Of a stretch of DNA of 64,000 nucleotides, positions 56,922 to 64,000 are shown piece after piece. Where the stretch lies: NCBI RefSeq assembly GCF_017872555.1, contig NZ_JAEDOX010000001.1:1240001-1304000 (forward strand), in the 5' to 3' direction. The notes under the pieces are model-generated. The model ran no database searches. It was not told the DNA's origin and was given only the letters and a program-made list of their open reading frames with translations. Position 1 is the stretch's first letter; every line of letters begins with the position of its first letter. Both the position numbers and the translations under genes were made by a program. Source of the DNA: Ruegeria sp. HKCCSA071. Its GTDB lineage: Bacteria; Pseudomonadota; Alphaproteobacteria; Rhodobacterales; Rhodobacteraceae.

Positions 56922-57995
56922 ATGGCTTTGCCGGTTAAGGATCAGCTGAGATACTGGAGCATCGCCGCTGCGGTTTTCGCGTTGATCCTGTGGGCCCTTG
57001 GCGATGTCTTGTTGCCTTTTGTCATCGGCGGGGCCATTGCCTATTTCCTGGATCCGGTCGCTGACCGGCTGGAGCGGCTGGGCTTGTCGCGTATGGCCGC
57101 CACGGCGCTCATCACGGTCGTCGGTGTTCTGGGATTTGTACTGGCAATTCTGATGGTGGTCCCTGCGCTGATCACCCAGTTGTTGGATCTTGTCGATGTA
57201 CTGCCTGATCTGTTCAAACAGTTGCGCAGTTTCATAGAAAAACAGTTCCCGTCCTTGCTTGACCGGGAATCGAGCACGCACGCGATGCTGGTGTCCTTTG
57301 GCGAAACGCTGAAATCCAAGACCGGGGACGTTATGCAGACGGTGCTGACCTCGCTGGGTTCCGCGATCAACATCGTTGTTCTGTTGGTCATTGTGCCGGT
57401 TGTGGCCGTCTACTTGCTGTTGGACTGGGACCGCATGACCGCCCGCATCGGAGAGCTGCTGCCACGTGACCACGCCCCCATCATCAGGCGGCTGGCGGGT
57501 GAGATCGACGCGGTTCTGGCCTCGTTCGTGCGCGGCATGGGAACGGTCTGCTTGATCCTTGGCACCTATTACGCAGTCGCACTGATGCTTGCTGGCCTGC
57601 AATTTGGTCTGATTGTGGGCTTTATCGCGGGTCTGGTCACATTCATTCCCTATCTGGGCGCCCTTATCGGAGGCTCGCTGGCCATCGGGCTTGCGCTGTT
57701 TCAGTTCTGGGGTGACTGGGCTCATATCGGGCTTATCGCGGGTATCTTTGCCATTGGGCAGGTCACTGAAGGCAATTTCCTGACACCCAAGCTGGTCGGC
57801 AGCTCTGTCGGGCTGCATCCGGTCTGGTTGCTGCTGGCCCTGTCGGTCTTTGGCGCGCTGTTTGGCTTTGTGGGCATGTTGGTGGCAGTCCCGGTCGCCG
57901 CAGCATTGGGCGTTCTGGCCCGCTTTGCCACATCGCTATACCTCGACAGCAGATTGTACACTGGTCTTGAAGGTCTGGATCAGGAAACCGAATAA
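56922..57995 (+). CDS. AI-2E family (PerM-like) transporter
   Basis: A 357-residue integral membrane protein with about seven or eight hydrophobic segments. The family signatures are the early PFVIGGAIAYFLDPVADRLERLG stretch (core FLDP) and the late FIPYLGALIG and GNFLTPKLVGSSVGLHPVW motifs. Members export autoinducer-2 or act as antiporters; the role here is open. Its stop is directly followed by the hdaA start with no spacer, a conserved neighbourhood in Rhodobacteraceae. Confidence 0.93.
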   Translation: MALPVKDQLRYWSIAAAVFALILWALGDVLLPFVIGGAIAYFLDPVADRLERLGLSRMAATALITVVGVLGFVLAILMVVPALITQLLDLVDVLPDLFKQLRSFIEKQFPSLLDRESSTHAMLVSFGETLKSKTGDVMQTVLTSLGSAINIVVLLVIVPVVAVYLLLDWDRMTARIGELLPRDHAPIIRRLAGEIDAVLASFVRGMGTVCLILGTYYAVALMLAGLQFGLIVGFIAGLVTFIPYLGALIGGSLAIGLALFQFWGDWAHIGLIAGIFAIGQVTEGNFLTPKLVGSSVGLHPVWLLLALSVFGALFGFVGMLVAVPVAAALGVLARFATSLYLDSRLYTGLEGLDQETE

Positions 57996-58685
57996 ATGGC
58001 CCGACAACTCAGCTTTGATCTGCCCGCCAAAACTGCGCTCGGGCGAGAGGACTTCTTTGTGTCACCGGCCAATGCGCTGGCGGTGGCAATGATCTCGGCC
58101 ACGTCCTGGCCCGGCAACAAACTGGTGCTGAGTGGGCCTGCTGGCGCGGGCAAAACCCATCTGGCCCATGTCTGGGCCGCTGAAACCGGCGGTCGAATCC
58201 TTCAGGCCAGAGACCTGAGATATGACGATGTGCCAGACCTGGCGCGTATGCCGATCGCGGTCGAAGACGTGCCTTTGATAGCCGGTGATCTCGAGCAGCA
58301 AAAAACGCTGTTCCACCTGCATAACCTTGTTCTGGCCGAGGGGCACCCCTTGCTGATGACCGGCCGTCTTGCACCGAAATTCTGGGAGTTGCCGCTGGCC
58401 GACCTGCAAAGCCGGGTCGAAGGTGCCCATCACGTCGCACTGGATCCGCCCGACGACGCATTGCTGGGCGCGGTTCTTGCCAAGCTGTTTGTCGACAGGC
58501 AGCTCAACCCCGGCCCCGATGTCATCGCCTATCTTGTCAAGCATATGGACCGGCGGTTTGAAAGCGCAGCCGACGTTGTATCCCAACTGGACCAACTGGC
58601 CCTGGCGGAAAAACGCGACATTACACGCGCGCTTGCCATTCGCGTACTGAACACGGCCCCGGATGAGGTCGAGACCAATGATTGA
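57996..58685 (+). CDS. hdaA: DnaA-related regulatory ATPase HdaA
   Basis: A 229-residue AAA+ protein related to DnaA domain III but lacking the DNA-binding domain IV. It starts with QLSFDLP, a beta-clamp-binding motif of Hda proteins. Walker A SGPAGAGKTHLAHVWA is near residue 46, and a degenerate Walker B region IAVEDVP follows. With the DNA clamp it stimulates DnaA-ATP hydrolysis to prevent re-initiation. It overlaps ppx by eight bases. Confidence 0.92.
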   Translation: MARQLSFDLPAKTALGREDFFVSPANALAVAMISATSWPGNKLVLSGPAGAGKTHLAHVWAAETGGRILQARDLRYDDVPDLARMPIAVEDVPLIAGDLEQQKTLFHLHNLVLAEGHPLLMTGRLAPKFWELPLADLQSRVEGAHHVALDPPDDALLGAVLAKLFVDRQLNPGPDVIAYLVKHMDRRFESAADVVSQLDQLALAEKRDITRALAIRVLNTAPDEVETND

Positions 58686-60279
58686 CCCGCTGACGTCAAT
58701 TTCGCATCCTCAGGCAGAACTATCTGGAACACACATGGATCAGACCGTCAAAACCGATATCCCGGACTGGGGAACGTTCGGAAAGCCCCTGTTTGACAAA
58801 CCGGACGCACGGGCGCTGTCGCGCGTCGGGGTTGTCGATGTCGGGTCGAACTCGGTCCGGATGGTCATTTTCGACGGGGCGGCCCGATCACCGGCCTATT
58901 TCTACAATGAAAAGGTCATGTGCGAACTGGGGGCGGGCCTGTCCGAAACCGGGCGACTGAACCCGCGTGGCCGCGAACGCGCCTTGTCGGCACTACGACG
59001 GTTCCAGCACCTGGCAATGGATCTGGATTTGCCCGGTTTGCATGTTGTCGCCACCGCTGCTGTGCGCGAAGCCTCGGATGGGCCCGAGTTTTGCGATCAG
59101 GTGAAGGCTGAAACCGGTTTGCAGGTGTCTATCATTGACGGTGACGAAGAAGCCCGCCTGTCGGCGCAAGGTGTCCTGCTGGGGTGGCCCGGAGCCTATG
59201 GATTGATCTGCGATATCGGCGGGTCGTCGATGGAATTGGCCGAAATCGGCGGTGGTCAGGTCGGCCGCCGCGTGACCTCGCCGCTGGGGCCGCTGAAACT
59301 GCGTGACATCAAAGGCGGGCGACGTGCGCGAAAAGCGCATATCAAGGAAACGATGGAGGATCTGCGCAATCAGATGGGCCAGCAGCGGGATCGTTTGTTT
59401 CTGGTCGGCGGCAGCTGGCGCGCCTTTGCGCGGCTGGACATGCTGCGGCGGGGCTATCCGCTGAACGTTCTGCATGAATACCGCATGACCACCAAACAGG
59501 TGCGCGAGACGATCAAATACATCGAAAAACACGATAGCGAAAAGCTGCGTGCTCAGGCGGGCGTGTCCAGTTCGCGCATGGCGCTTATCCCATATGCGAT
59601 GGATGTTCTGGCGCGACTGATCCGCACGTTCAAACCCAAAGATATCGCCATCTCAAGCTATGGCATCCGCGAGGGCTTGTTGTATGAGCAGATGCCGCAG
59701 GAAGTGCGCGATCGCGACCCGCTGATCGAAGCCAGCCGGTTCTCGGAAGCAAAGGACGCGCGCCTGCCCGGATTTGGCAGCAATCTCTATGATTTTGTCA
59801 TCCCGCTGTTCAGATCGGCACCGCCCAGCAGAGTGCGCCTGATCAAGGCGGCCTGCCTGCTGCACGATGTAAGCTGGCGCGCGCATCCCGACTATCGGGC
59901 CGAGGTGTGTTTCGACAACGTCACGCGCGCCAATCTGGGTGGCCTGAAGCATTCCGAGCGTGTCTTCATTGGATTGGCACTGCAACACCGCTATCGCAAC
60001 AAACGGGAAGGCAACCGGTTCTCTCGGCTTTACGAATTGCTGGATGAAAAAAGCCAGAAACAGGCCGAGATTCTGGGCAAGGCCATGCGCTTTGGCGCGA
60101 TGCTGTGGATGCACAACGATGCCAATATGGGGCGCCTGAAATTCTATCCCAAAAAGCGACAGTTGGAGCTGTACCTGCCCGAAGCAGCAGCCCCCCTGTT
60201 CAGCGAAGTGGCAGAAGCCCGGTTAAGCGCCTTGGCAGCAGCGCTGAAATCTCAGACTCGCGTGATTGTCAAAGGCTGA
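58678..60279 (+). CDS. ppx: Exopolyphosphatase (Ppx/GppA family)
   Basis: A 533-residue protein with the Ppx/GppA actin-like ATPase fold: the P1 loop VVDVGSNSVRMVIFDG, ATAAVREASDG, and CDIGGSSMELAEI (P2). A C-terminal HD-like helical region (about 330-533) has LLHDVSWRAHPD. It hydrolyses polyphosphate or pppGpp. The start at 58678 is chosen for coupling with hdaA; an ATG at 58735 would trim 19 residues. In many relatives I recall ppk1 between hdaA and ppx; here they overlap directly. Confidence 0.93.
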   Translation: MIDPLTSISHPQAELSGTHMDQTVKTDIPDWGTFGKPLFDKPDARALSRVGVVDVGSNSVRMVIFDGAARSPAYFYNEKVMCELGAGLSETGRLNPRGRERALSALRRFQHLAMDLDLPGLHVVATAAVREASDGPEFCDQVKAETGLQVSIIDGDEEARLSAQGVLLGWPGAYGLICDIGGSSMELAEIGGGQVGRRVTSPLGPLKLRDIKGGRRARKAHIKETMEDLRNQMGQQRDRLFLVGGSWRAFARLDMLRRGYPLNVLHEYRMTTKQVRETIKYIEKHDSEKLRAQAGVSSSRMALIPYAMDVLARLIRTFKPKDIAISSYGIREGLLYEQMPQEVRDRDPLIEASRFSEAKDARLPGFGSNLYDFVIPLFRSAPPSRVRLIKAACLLHDVSWRAHPDYRAEVCFDNVTRANLGGLKHSERVFIGLALQHRYRNKREGNRFSRLYELLDEKSQKQAEILGKAMRFGAMLWMHNDANMGRLKFYPKKRQLELYLPEAAAPLFSEVAEARLSALAAALKSQTRVIVKG

Positions 60280-60291
60280 CATTTGAGCGGG

Positions 60292-60666
60292 TCAGATATC
60301 TGTAGGCCCTTCGGGCACCTCGATATCCCGCTTTTCAGGCTCAGATGGCTCTTGGGTCGGTTTTCTGCGGATAATGATATCGCCATTGGGCAGGATCTCG
60401 GGCGGTTCATAAACGCTCCAGTCCTTGACCTCGGCCGCCAGTTCAGCAAGCGCCGGGCCCATCTGCTGCAAGAAGGACTGCATCGCCGGGCCAAGCTCTT
60501 CCGCAAGACCCAGCAAGTTTTCCAATGCCGGTTCCATTTCCTTGCGCAGACCTTCGAAAAACAGTTCGGCCCCCTGTTCCATCAGGGATTTTTCGCTGTC
60601 TTCCTGTGCCATGGAGGGCGCAGCAAGGAACATGTAGATCGTGCTGATCAGCAATATCCGTTTCAT
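60292..60666 (-). CDS. Hypothetical exported acidic protein
   Basis: A 124-residue protein with a signal peptide (cleavage near SMA, residue 20). The mature part is a helical acidic region (about residues 24-80) rich in Leu and Glu, followed by a Pro-rich charged tail (EPPEILPNGDIIIRRKP). It could be a small periplasmic coiled-coil protein. I recall similar proteins in roseobacters named misleadingly as ATPases; no ATPase motif is present. It is convergent with ppx. Confidence 0.72.
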   Translation of the reverse strand: MKRILLISTIYMFLAAPSMAQEDSEKSLMEQGAELFFEGLRKEMEPALENLLGLAEELGPAMQSFLQQMGPALAELAAEVKDWSVYEPPEILPNGDIIIRRKPTQEPSEPEKRDIEVPEGPTDI

Positions 60667-60703
60667 ACCTGACATATAAGGCCCGTGTGGCAGGCTGGAA
60701 AGG

Positions 60704-61705
60704 TCACAGTTCAATATCCAGCGTGACTGGAAAATGATCGGAGGCTGTCAAAAGCGCCTGTCGCAATTCCGGTTCAGCCCAACAGGCGGCATCCTGAAAC
60801 GGGTGCCAGATACGCCAGGACGGGCGATTTGCTTGCAGGTCCGTGGTAATCATTATGTAATCCAGCAAAGCGTCCAGAAATTTGCCTTCCTCCGGACGGG
60901 CAAAGCGCGCAGTGGCAGGCACCGGCCCGGGCCGAAACCTGTAGGCTGTGACGGCGTTCGGATCGAACAATCCGGCTTGCAGCAACACCTCGACCGACGA
61001 GCGGCCAAAGAGGTGTTCAAACTCATCCAGCCCGGGGCCATCATTCAGATCACCCAGCAAAATGACGGGCTGTTTTTGCGCAACATGCCATTCGACCCGC
61101 CGTGCAAGCCATATCGCTTGCGCCAACTGCTTGCGGCGATTGGCAATCGAGATCCGGATCGCCTCGTCCCGCGATTCGGCACCGTGCGGCGCCTTGGATT
61201 TCAGATGTGCCCCGATCAGGCGAATTTTGTGCCCCGCTTGCGTCGTCACCGCCAGTTCCATCGGCGGTTTGGAGAACCGCACGACGTCCTCGGTCGCATC
61301 AATGTCGAGGTCGATTTTAAATACGCCATCGAACCGGGGGGCTACCGTATCTGCGATATCTCCCTTGGGGTCATGGCGAACACTCAGCACCGTTCTGTCA
61401 TAGAGCAATGCCAGTTCCTGATGTGTGTCGTTTGCATAGCCCATCACCGCATCAGACGTGCGCAAGTCGAACGCTTCGGAAAAGGCTTGCAGGGCCCGAA
61501 CCGTGTTCTGGTGTCTGCCGGTGTTGGGCGCCTCGACAATCAGAATCGCATCAGCGTCAATTGCGGTCAGAACCTTGGCAATCGCTTCGACCTGCTGCGC
61601 TTTGGTGACGTTGTGCCTGCCGGACCAGCTGTCATCGACGATCAGCCTGTCTTTCTGGTCGAACAGATTGGCGAACCATTCGATATTATAGGTCGCCAGC
61701 CGCAT
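60704..61705 (-). CDS. Endonuclease/exonuclease/phosphatase (EEP) family protein
   Basis: A 333-residue protein of the DNase I-like EEP fold, with LATYNIEWFANL at the start, a metal-binding Glu in ILIVEAPN, GAHLKSKAP, LLGDLNDGPGLDEF and the final ASDHFPVTLD. The reaction is metal-dependent phosphodiester or phosphomonoester hydrolysis; substrate unknown. No signal peptide. The ATG at 61705 is used; one ten codons upstream is in frame. It starts four bases after the DnaJ-like gene. Confidence 0.88.
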   Translation of the reverse strand: MRLATYNIEWFANLFDQKDRLIVDDSWSGRHNVTKAQQVEAIAKVLTAIDADAILIVEAPNTGRHQNTVRALQAFSEAFDLRTSDAVMGYANDTHQELALLYDRTVLSVRHDPKGDIADTVAPRFDGVFKIDLDIDATEDVVRFSKPPMELAVTTQAGHKIRLIGAHLKSKAPHGAESRDEAIRISIANRRKQLAQAIWLARRVEWHVAQKQPVILLGDLNDGPGLDEFEHLFGRSSVEVLLQAGLFDPNAVTAYRFRPGPVPATARFARPEEGKFLDALLDYIMITTDLQANRPSWRIWHPFQDAACWAEPELRQALLTASDHFPVTLDIEL

Positions 61706-61709
61706 CTGA

Positions 61710-62390
61710 TCAGGCCCGCGCGCCGTTGATTTCATCCCAGGCGCGATTGATATCGATCATCTTTTTCTCGGCCAGGCGGATCGCCTCTTCGGGGACACCC
61801 CGTGCCATCATGGCGTCGGGGTGCGTTTCCCTAACCAGTTGCCGCCAGACCTTGCGAATATCGGTCAGCGGCATGTCATGTGGAACGCCCAGTACCGTGT
61901 ATGGATCGTTTGGCGCATCCGGGACAAAGCGCGCCCGCAGTGCTTTGAACTGCGCGTCGGTTTGTCCGAAGATTTGGCTGACATCTTCGAGAAATGCGTT
62001 TTCGTTCGGATGATAGAAACCGTCCGCCATCGCAATGTGAAAAAGCCCTTCCATCAGGTCACACAGGGTTGTGCTGTCTTCCGAGAACATGCGTGCGATT
62101 TTGCGGGCGTAGTCCTGATATCCCGCCACGTCCGTACGGGCCATGTTGAAGACGCGGGCTGCACCTTCCTCATCTTCGCGTGCGATCTGAAACACGTCGC
62201 GAAAAGCGGTGACCTCATCACGGGTCACCTGACCGTCTGCCTTGGCCATTTTGGCACCCAGTGCGATGACCGCAATCGTAAAGGCCACGGACCGTTCCGG
62301 TGGCGAGCGTAGTTTTTCAAAAACTGCGGTCAGGCTTTCGCCTTGGGCAAGCGCGCTCAGCGCATCGGATATGCGGGTCCAGATCGACAT
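61710..62390 (-). CDS. TerB-DnaJ domain protein (DjlA-like, soluble)
   Basis: A 226-residue protein with an N-terminal TerB-like helical domain (about 25-150; KMAKADGQVTRDEVTAF and MADGFYHPNENAFL) and a C-terminal J domain (about 160-226) with the HPD motif in RETHPDAMM. The order matches DjlA, but the membrane anchor of E. coli DjlA is absent. It is probably a cochaperone recruiting DnaK to a specific client. It is four bases upstream of the EEP gene. Confidence 0.92.
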   Translation of the reverse strand: MSIWTRISDALSALAQGESLTAVFEKLRSPPERSVAFTIAVIALGAKMAKADGQVTRDEVTAFRDVFQIAREDEEGAARVFNMARTDVAGYQDYARKIARMFSEDSTTLCDLMEGLFHIAMADGFYHPNENAFLEDVSQIFGQTDAQFKALRARFVPDAPNDPYTVLGVPHDMPLTDIRKVWRQLVRETHPDAMMARGVPEEAIRLAEKKMIDINRAWDEINGARA

Positions 62391-62435
62391 GACCGCACCC
62401 TAGCGTCACAATTCAGGACTGTCAGGTCCAACAGG

Positions 62436-62924
62436 TCATTCAGCACCAAGAATTTTCTGCATCAGCACAAGGTCCAGCCGCTGACCGAATTTGAAGCCGA
62501 CTTCGGGCATCAGCCCGACTTTCGAATAGCCAAGTGCGGCATGAAACGCCTCGGCCCCCGGATTGGCCGAGGATATGCCCGCGACCAGAACATGAACGCC
62601 TTGGGCTTGCGCAATATCCTGAAGCGCGGACATCAACGCACGCCCCACCCCTCTGCCGCGCGCGTCCGGTAACAGCTGGATCGTATGTTCGCATGTTTGC
62701 GCATAACCGGGCCCGGTTCGGAAAGGGCCATATGTGGCAAAGCCGATAACGTGGCTGTCGTGCTCGGCAACCAGATAACCAGGCACGCGTGCCTTGATAT
62801 CTTCGGCAATCTGGGCGGCGCTGCGTTCGTCCGTCGTGAAAGTGACCAAAGTGTCCCGGATTATCGCATTGGTGATCCGGGCAATGGCTGGTGCATCTGA
62901 CACTGTGGCCGGGCGTATGTTCAT
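62436..62924 (-). CDS. GNAT acetyltransferase (phosphinothricin acetyltransferase-like)
   Basis: A 162-residue GNAT protein beginning MNIRPATVSDAPAIARI. The acetyl-CoA loop is ARGRGVGRALMSAL, and the C-terminal FHAALGYSKVGLMPEVGFKFG motif is typical of the Pat/YncA subgroup. It would acetylate an amino acid or herbicide-like analogue. Its ATG overlaps the stop of the glyoxalase-like gene (ATGA), suggesting joint expression. Confidence 0.88.
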   Translation of the reverse strand: MNIRPATVSDAPAIARITNAIIRDTLVTFTTDERSAAQIAEDIKARVPGYLVAEHDSHVIGFATYGPFRTGPGYAQTCEHTIQLLPDARGRGVGRALMSALQDIAQAQGVHVLVAGISSANPGAEAFHAALGYSKVGLMPEVGFKFGQRLDLVLMQKILGAE

Positions 62925-63523
62925 TCCAGCACCCGAAGCCCATGCGGTGTCTCGATCTCTGCCTGCAAGGCGGCGGGGCCGGAATCGAATACCACATGAT
63001 CCAGCTCCCCCAGTTGACGTGCCAGTGTCAGGGCGTCGGGGTGGTAGACAACCAGACGCCGCAACCGGCACGCGCTGTCCTGCAATATGTTTGCCGGGTG
63101 CAGGTCGCCCTGCCATTCGATAAGGGCGGGAAACAGATTGTCGAACGGCAAACGCCCCGTTGGCGGAACCGCCATGCGCCATTGCAACGCGCCGCGGGTC
63201 AGATCGATGGGCTCTCCGGTGCCATCGGGGAAGATCGACAGTGTGGCCACGATATCCTCGACCCGGCATATCCAGTTCGTCAAACGCGGTCCGCCCTGAA
63301 AATTGTCCAGATCGAACCATCGCGGCCTGCCCGGAGGGTGCGCCTGCGGATCGATGGCAATCGCTTCCAGATAGAGCCCATCCCTGAGCCCCAGCAGTCT
63401 GTTATGTGTCCCGAATTTTTCGTGTTTCCCACCGGGTTGCAGTGCAACACCAAGCGCCTGTTCGATATGCGCAGACGCTTCTTCAAGCGTTTCGCCCGCG
63501 ACGGCCAGATGATCGAGTAACAT
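62921..63523 (-). CDS. Glyoxalase-like (VOC) domain protein
   Basis: A 200-residue protein of the glyoxalase-like family: MLLDHLAVAGETLEEASAHI at the start, the FGTHNRLLGL motif, and a second half with LDHVVFDSG at the end. The histidine/glutamate metal pattern is partly visible (DHLAV, YLEAI). Reaction unknown. AGGAGG lies eight bases before the ATG at 63523. Confidence 0.85.
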   Translation of the reverse strand: MLLDHLAVAGETLEEASAHIEQALGVALQPGGKHEKFGTHNRLLGLRDGLYLEAIAIDPQAHPPGRPRWFDLDNFQGGPRLTNWICRVEDIVATLSIFPDGTGEPIDLTRGALQWRMAVPPTGRLPFDNLFPALIEWQGDLHPANILQDSACRLRRLVVYHPDALTLARQLGELDHVVFDSGPAALQAEIETPHGLRVLE

Positions 63524-63535
63524 GTGCACCCTCCT

Positions 63536-63579
63536 GCGAAAACGACCGGACCCAAAGGGATCCGGTCGCATGTTTTCGC
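63536..63579 (-). terminator. Intrinsic terminator after the methylmalonyl-CoA mutase gene
   Basis: A nested inverted repeat: inner GACCGGA-CCC/GGG-TCCGGTC and outer GCGAAAAC/GTTTTCGC. On the minus strand it ends in GTTTTCG. It lies 48-90 bases after the mutase stop and just before the VOC start. Confidence 0.65.
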
Positions 63580-63626
63580 CATTGGCGCAGGATCACAAGA
63601 GCTTTCGTTGAAAGTCTTGCCTTATG

Positions 63627-64000
63627 TCAGGGCCGCGCTTCGCGGATCAGGCGCAGAATGTCCTGAGCGGCCTCGGGAATGTTGGTGCCCGGACCAAAGA
63701 TGGCCTTAACCCCGTGGTCATACAGGAACTGGTAATCCTGCTGCGGGATCACCCCGCCACAGATCACAATGATATCGTCGGCCCCTGCTTTCTTCAGCTC
63801 TTCCACCAGCTGCGGTGCCAGCGTTTTATGCCCCGCCGCCTGCGAGGAAATGCCGACCACGTGAACGTCATTGTCCACCGCGTCCTGCGCGGCCTCAGCA
63901 GGTGTCTGGAACAGCGGGCCAACGTCAACATCAAAACCGATATCGGCAAAGGCTGTGGCGATAACCTTGGCACCGCGATCATGCCCGTCCTGCCCCATCT
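63627..64000 (-). CDS. Methylmalonyl-CoA mutase large subunit, C-terminal B12-binding domain (cut by window edge)
   Basis: The last 124 or so codons of a coenzyme B12-dependent mutase. The cobalamin motif DxHxxG is in [13 protein letters not shown] (His is the lower ligand), with [12 protein letters not shown] and [10 protein letters not shown] loops. The C-terminus is [20 protein letters not shown]. The pattern fits methylmalonyl-CoA mutase rather than ethylmalonyl-CoA mutase. It would convert propionate-derived methylmalonyl-CoA to succinyl-CoA. A terminator follows. Confidence 0.9.
   Translation of the reverse strand, partial: MGQDGHDRGAKVIATAFADIGFDVDVGPLFQTPAEAAQDAVDNDVHVVGISSQAAGHKTLAPQLVEELKKAGADDIIVICGGVIPQQDYQFLYDHGVKAIFGPGTNIPEAAQDILRLIREARP

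Noticed and set aside
60292..60666. Possible AAA+ ATPase annotation for the small exported protein
   Set aside because: No Walker motif is present; the protein is a short exported helical protein with a Pro-rich tail.

Overview
The window is a 64 kb chromosomal segment, about 60% G+C by eye, from an alphaproteobacterium of the family Rhodobacteraceae, most likely the marine Roseobacter group (Ruegeria-like). This rests on family-typical features read directly from the sequence: two DUF2484 proteins beside murC, an HdaA-type DnaA relative next to an AI-2E permease, an alphaproteobacterial-type short ProS, a DUF1127 protein followed by tandem RNA hairpins with CCTCCTCCC loops, and a long structured leader in front of mraZ. 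No integrase, transposase, plasmid origin or CRISPR array was seen.

Region 1 (1-21.3 kb, mostly minus strand) is the division and cell-wall (dcw) cluster in transcription order mraZ, rsmH, ftsL, ftsI, murE, murF, mraY, murD, then an interruption, then ftsW, murG, murC, two DUF2484 genes, a small membrane protein, and the start of murB at the window edge. Most junctions overlap by 1-4 bases, which suggests translational coupling. Between murD and ftsW sit a plus-strand HI0933-type flavoprotein, a small lipoprotein, and a tight three-gene minus-strand operon: a class III nucleotide cyclase with a TPR-like tail, a vanadium-haloperoxidase/PAP2 protein carrying a 13-fold Asn-Arg repeat, and a subtilisin-like protease. 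I do not recognise this trio as a described system; it is the best candidate in the window for something new.

Region 2 (21.3-22.8 kb) is RNA-rich. On the minus strand, the mraZ leader contains a perfect 13-bp hairpin followed by five T, resembling the UpsM leader RNA of Rhodobacter sphaeroides. On the plus strand, a DUF1127 gene (CcaF1-like) is followed by three tandem 'Cuckoo'/CcsR-type RNA units with six CCTCCTCCC loops. The stems covary between units, and the last hairpin is an intrinsic terminator.

Region 3 (22.8-34.5 kb) holds DUF1330, uvrD, a diguanylate-cyclase-like GGEDF protein, an FMN-dependent alpha-hydroxy-acid dehydrogenase, pyruvate carboxylase, a MAPEG protein, two identical tRNA-Gly(GCC) genes, a GNAT protein and a stand-alone RAM domain. 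Region 4 (34.5-38.6 kb) has hisB, hisH, hisA, hisF and hisE, with two antisense genes for small exported proteins placed between them.

Region 5 (38.6-52.5 kb) contains small envelope proteins, a zinc-ribbon gene that appears to start with ATT, rlmB, tRNA-Tyr, a quaternary-amine ABC transporter in X-V-W order with a fused double permease, a Tag-like glycosylase, a metallopeptidase-like lipoprotein, a cytochrome c and the LolCD lipoprotein-export ABC pair. Region 6 (52.5-64 kb) contains proS, an FAD oxidoreductase paired with an isopenicillin-N-synthase-like oxygenase, an AI-2E permease followed by hdaA and ppx, an EEP-family nuclease followed by a TerB-DnaJ protein, a GNAT/VOC pair, and the C-terminal end of methylmalonyl-CoA mutase.
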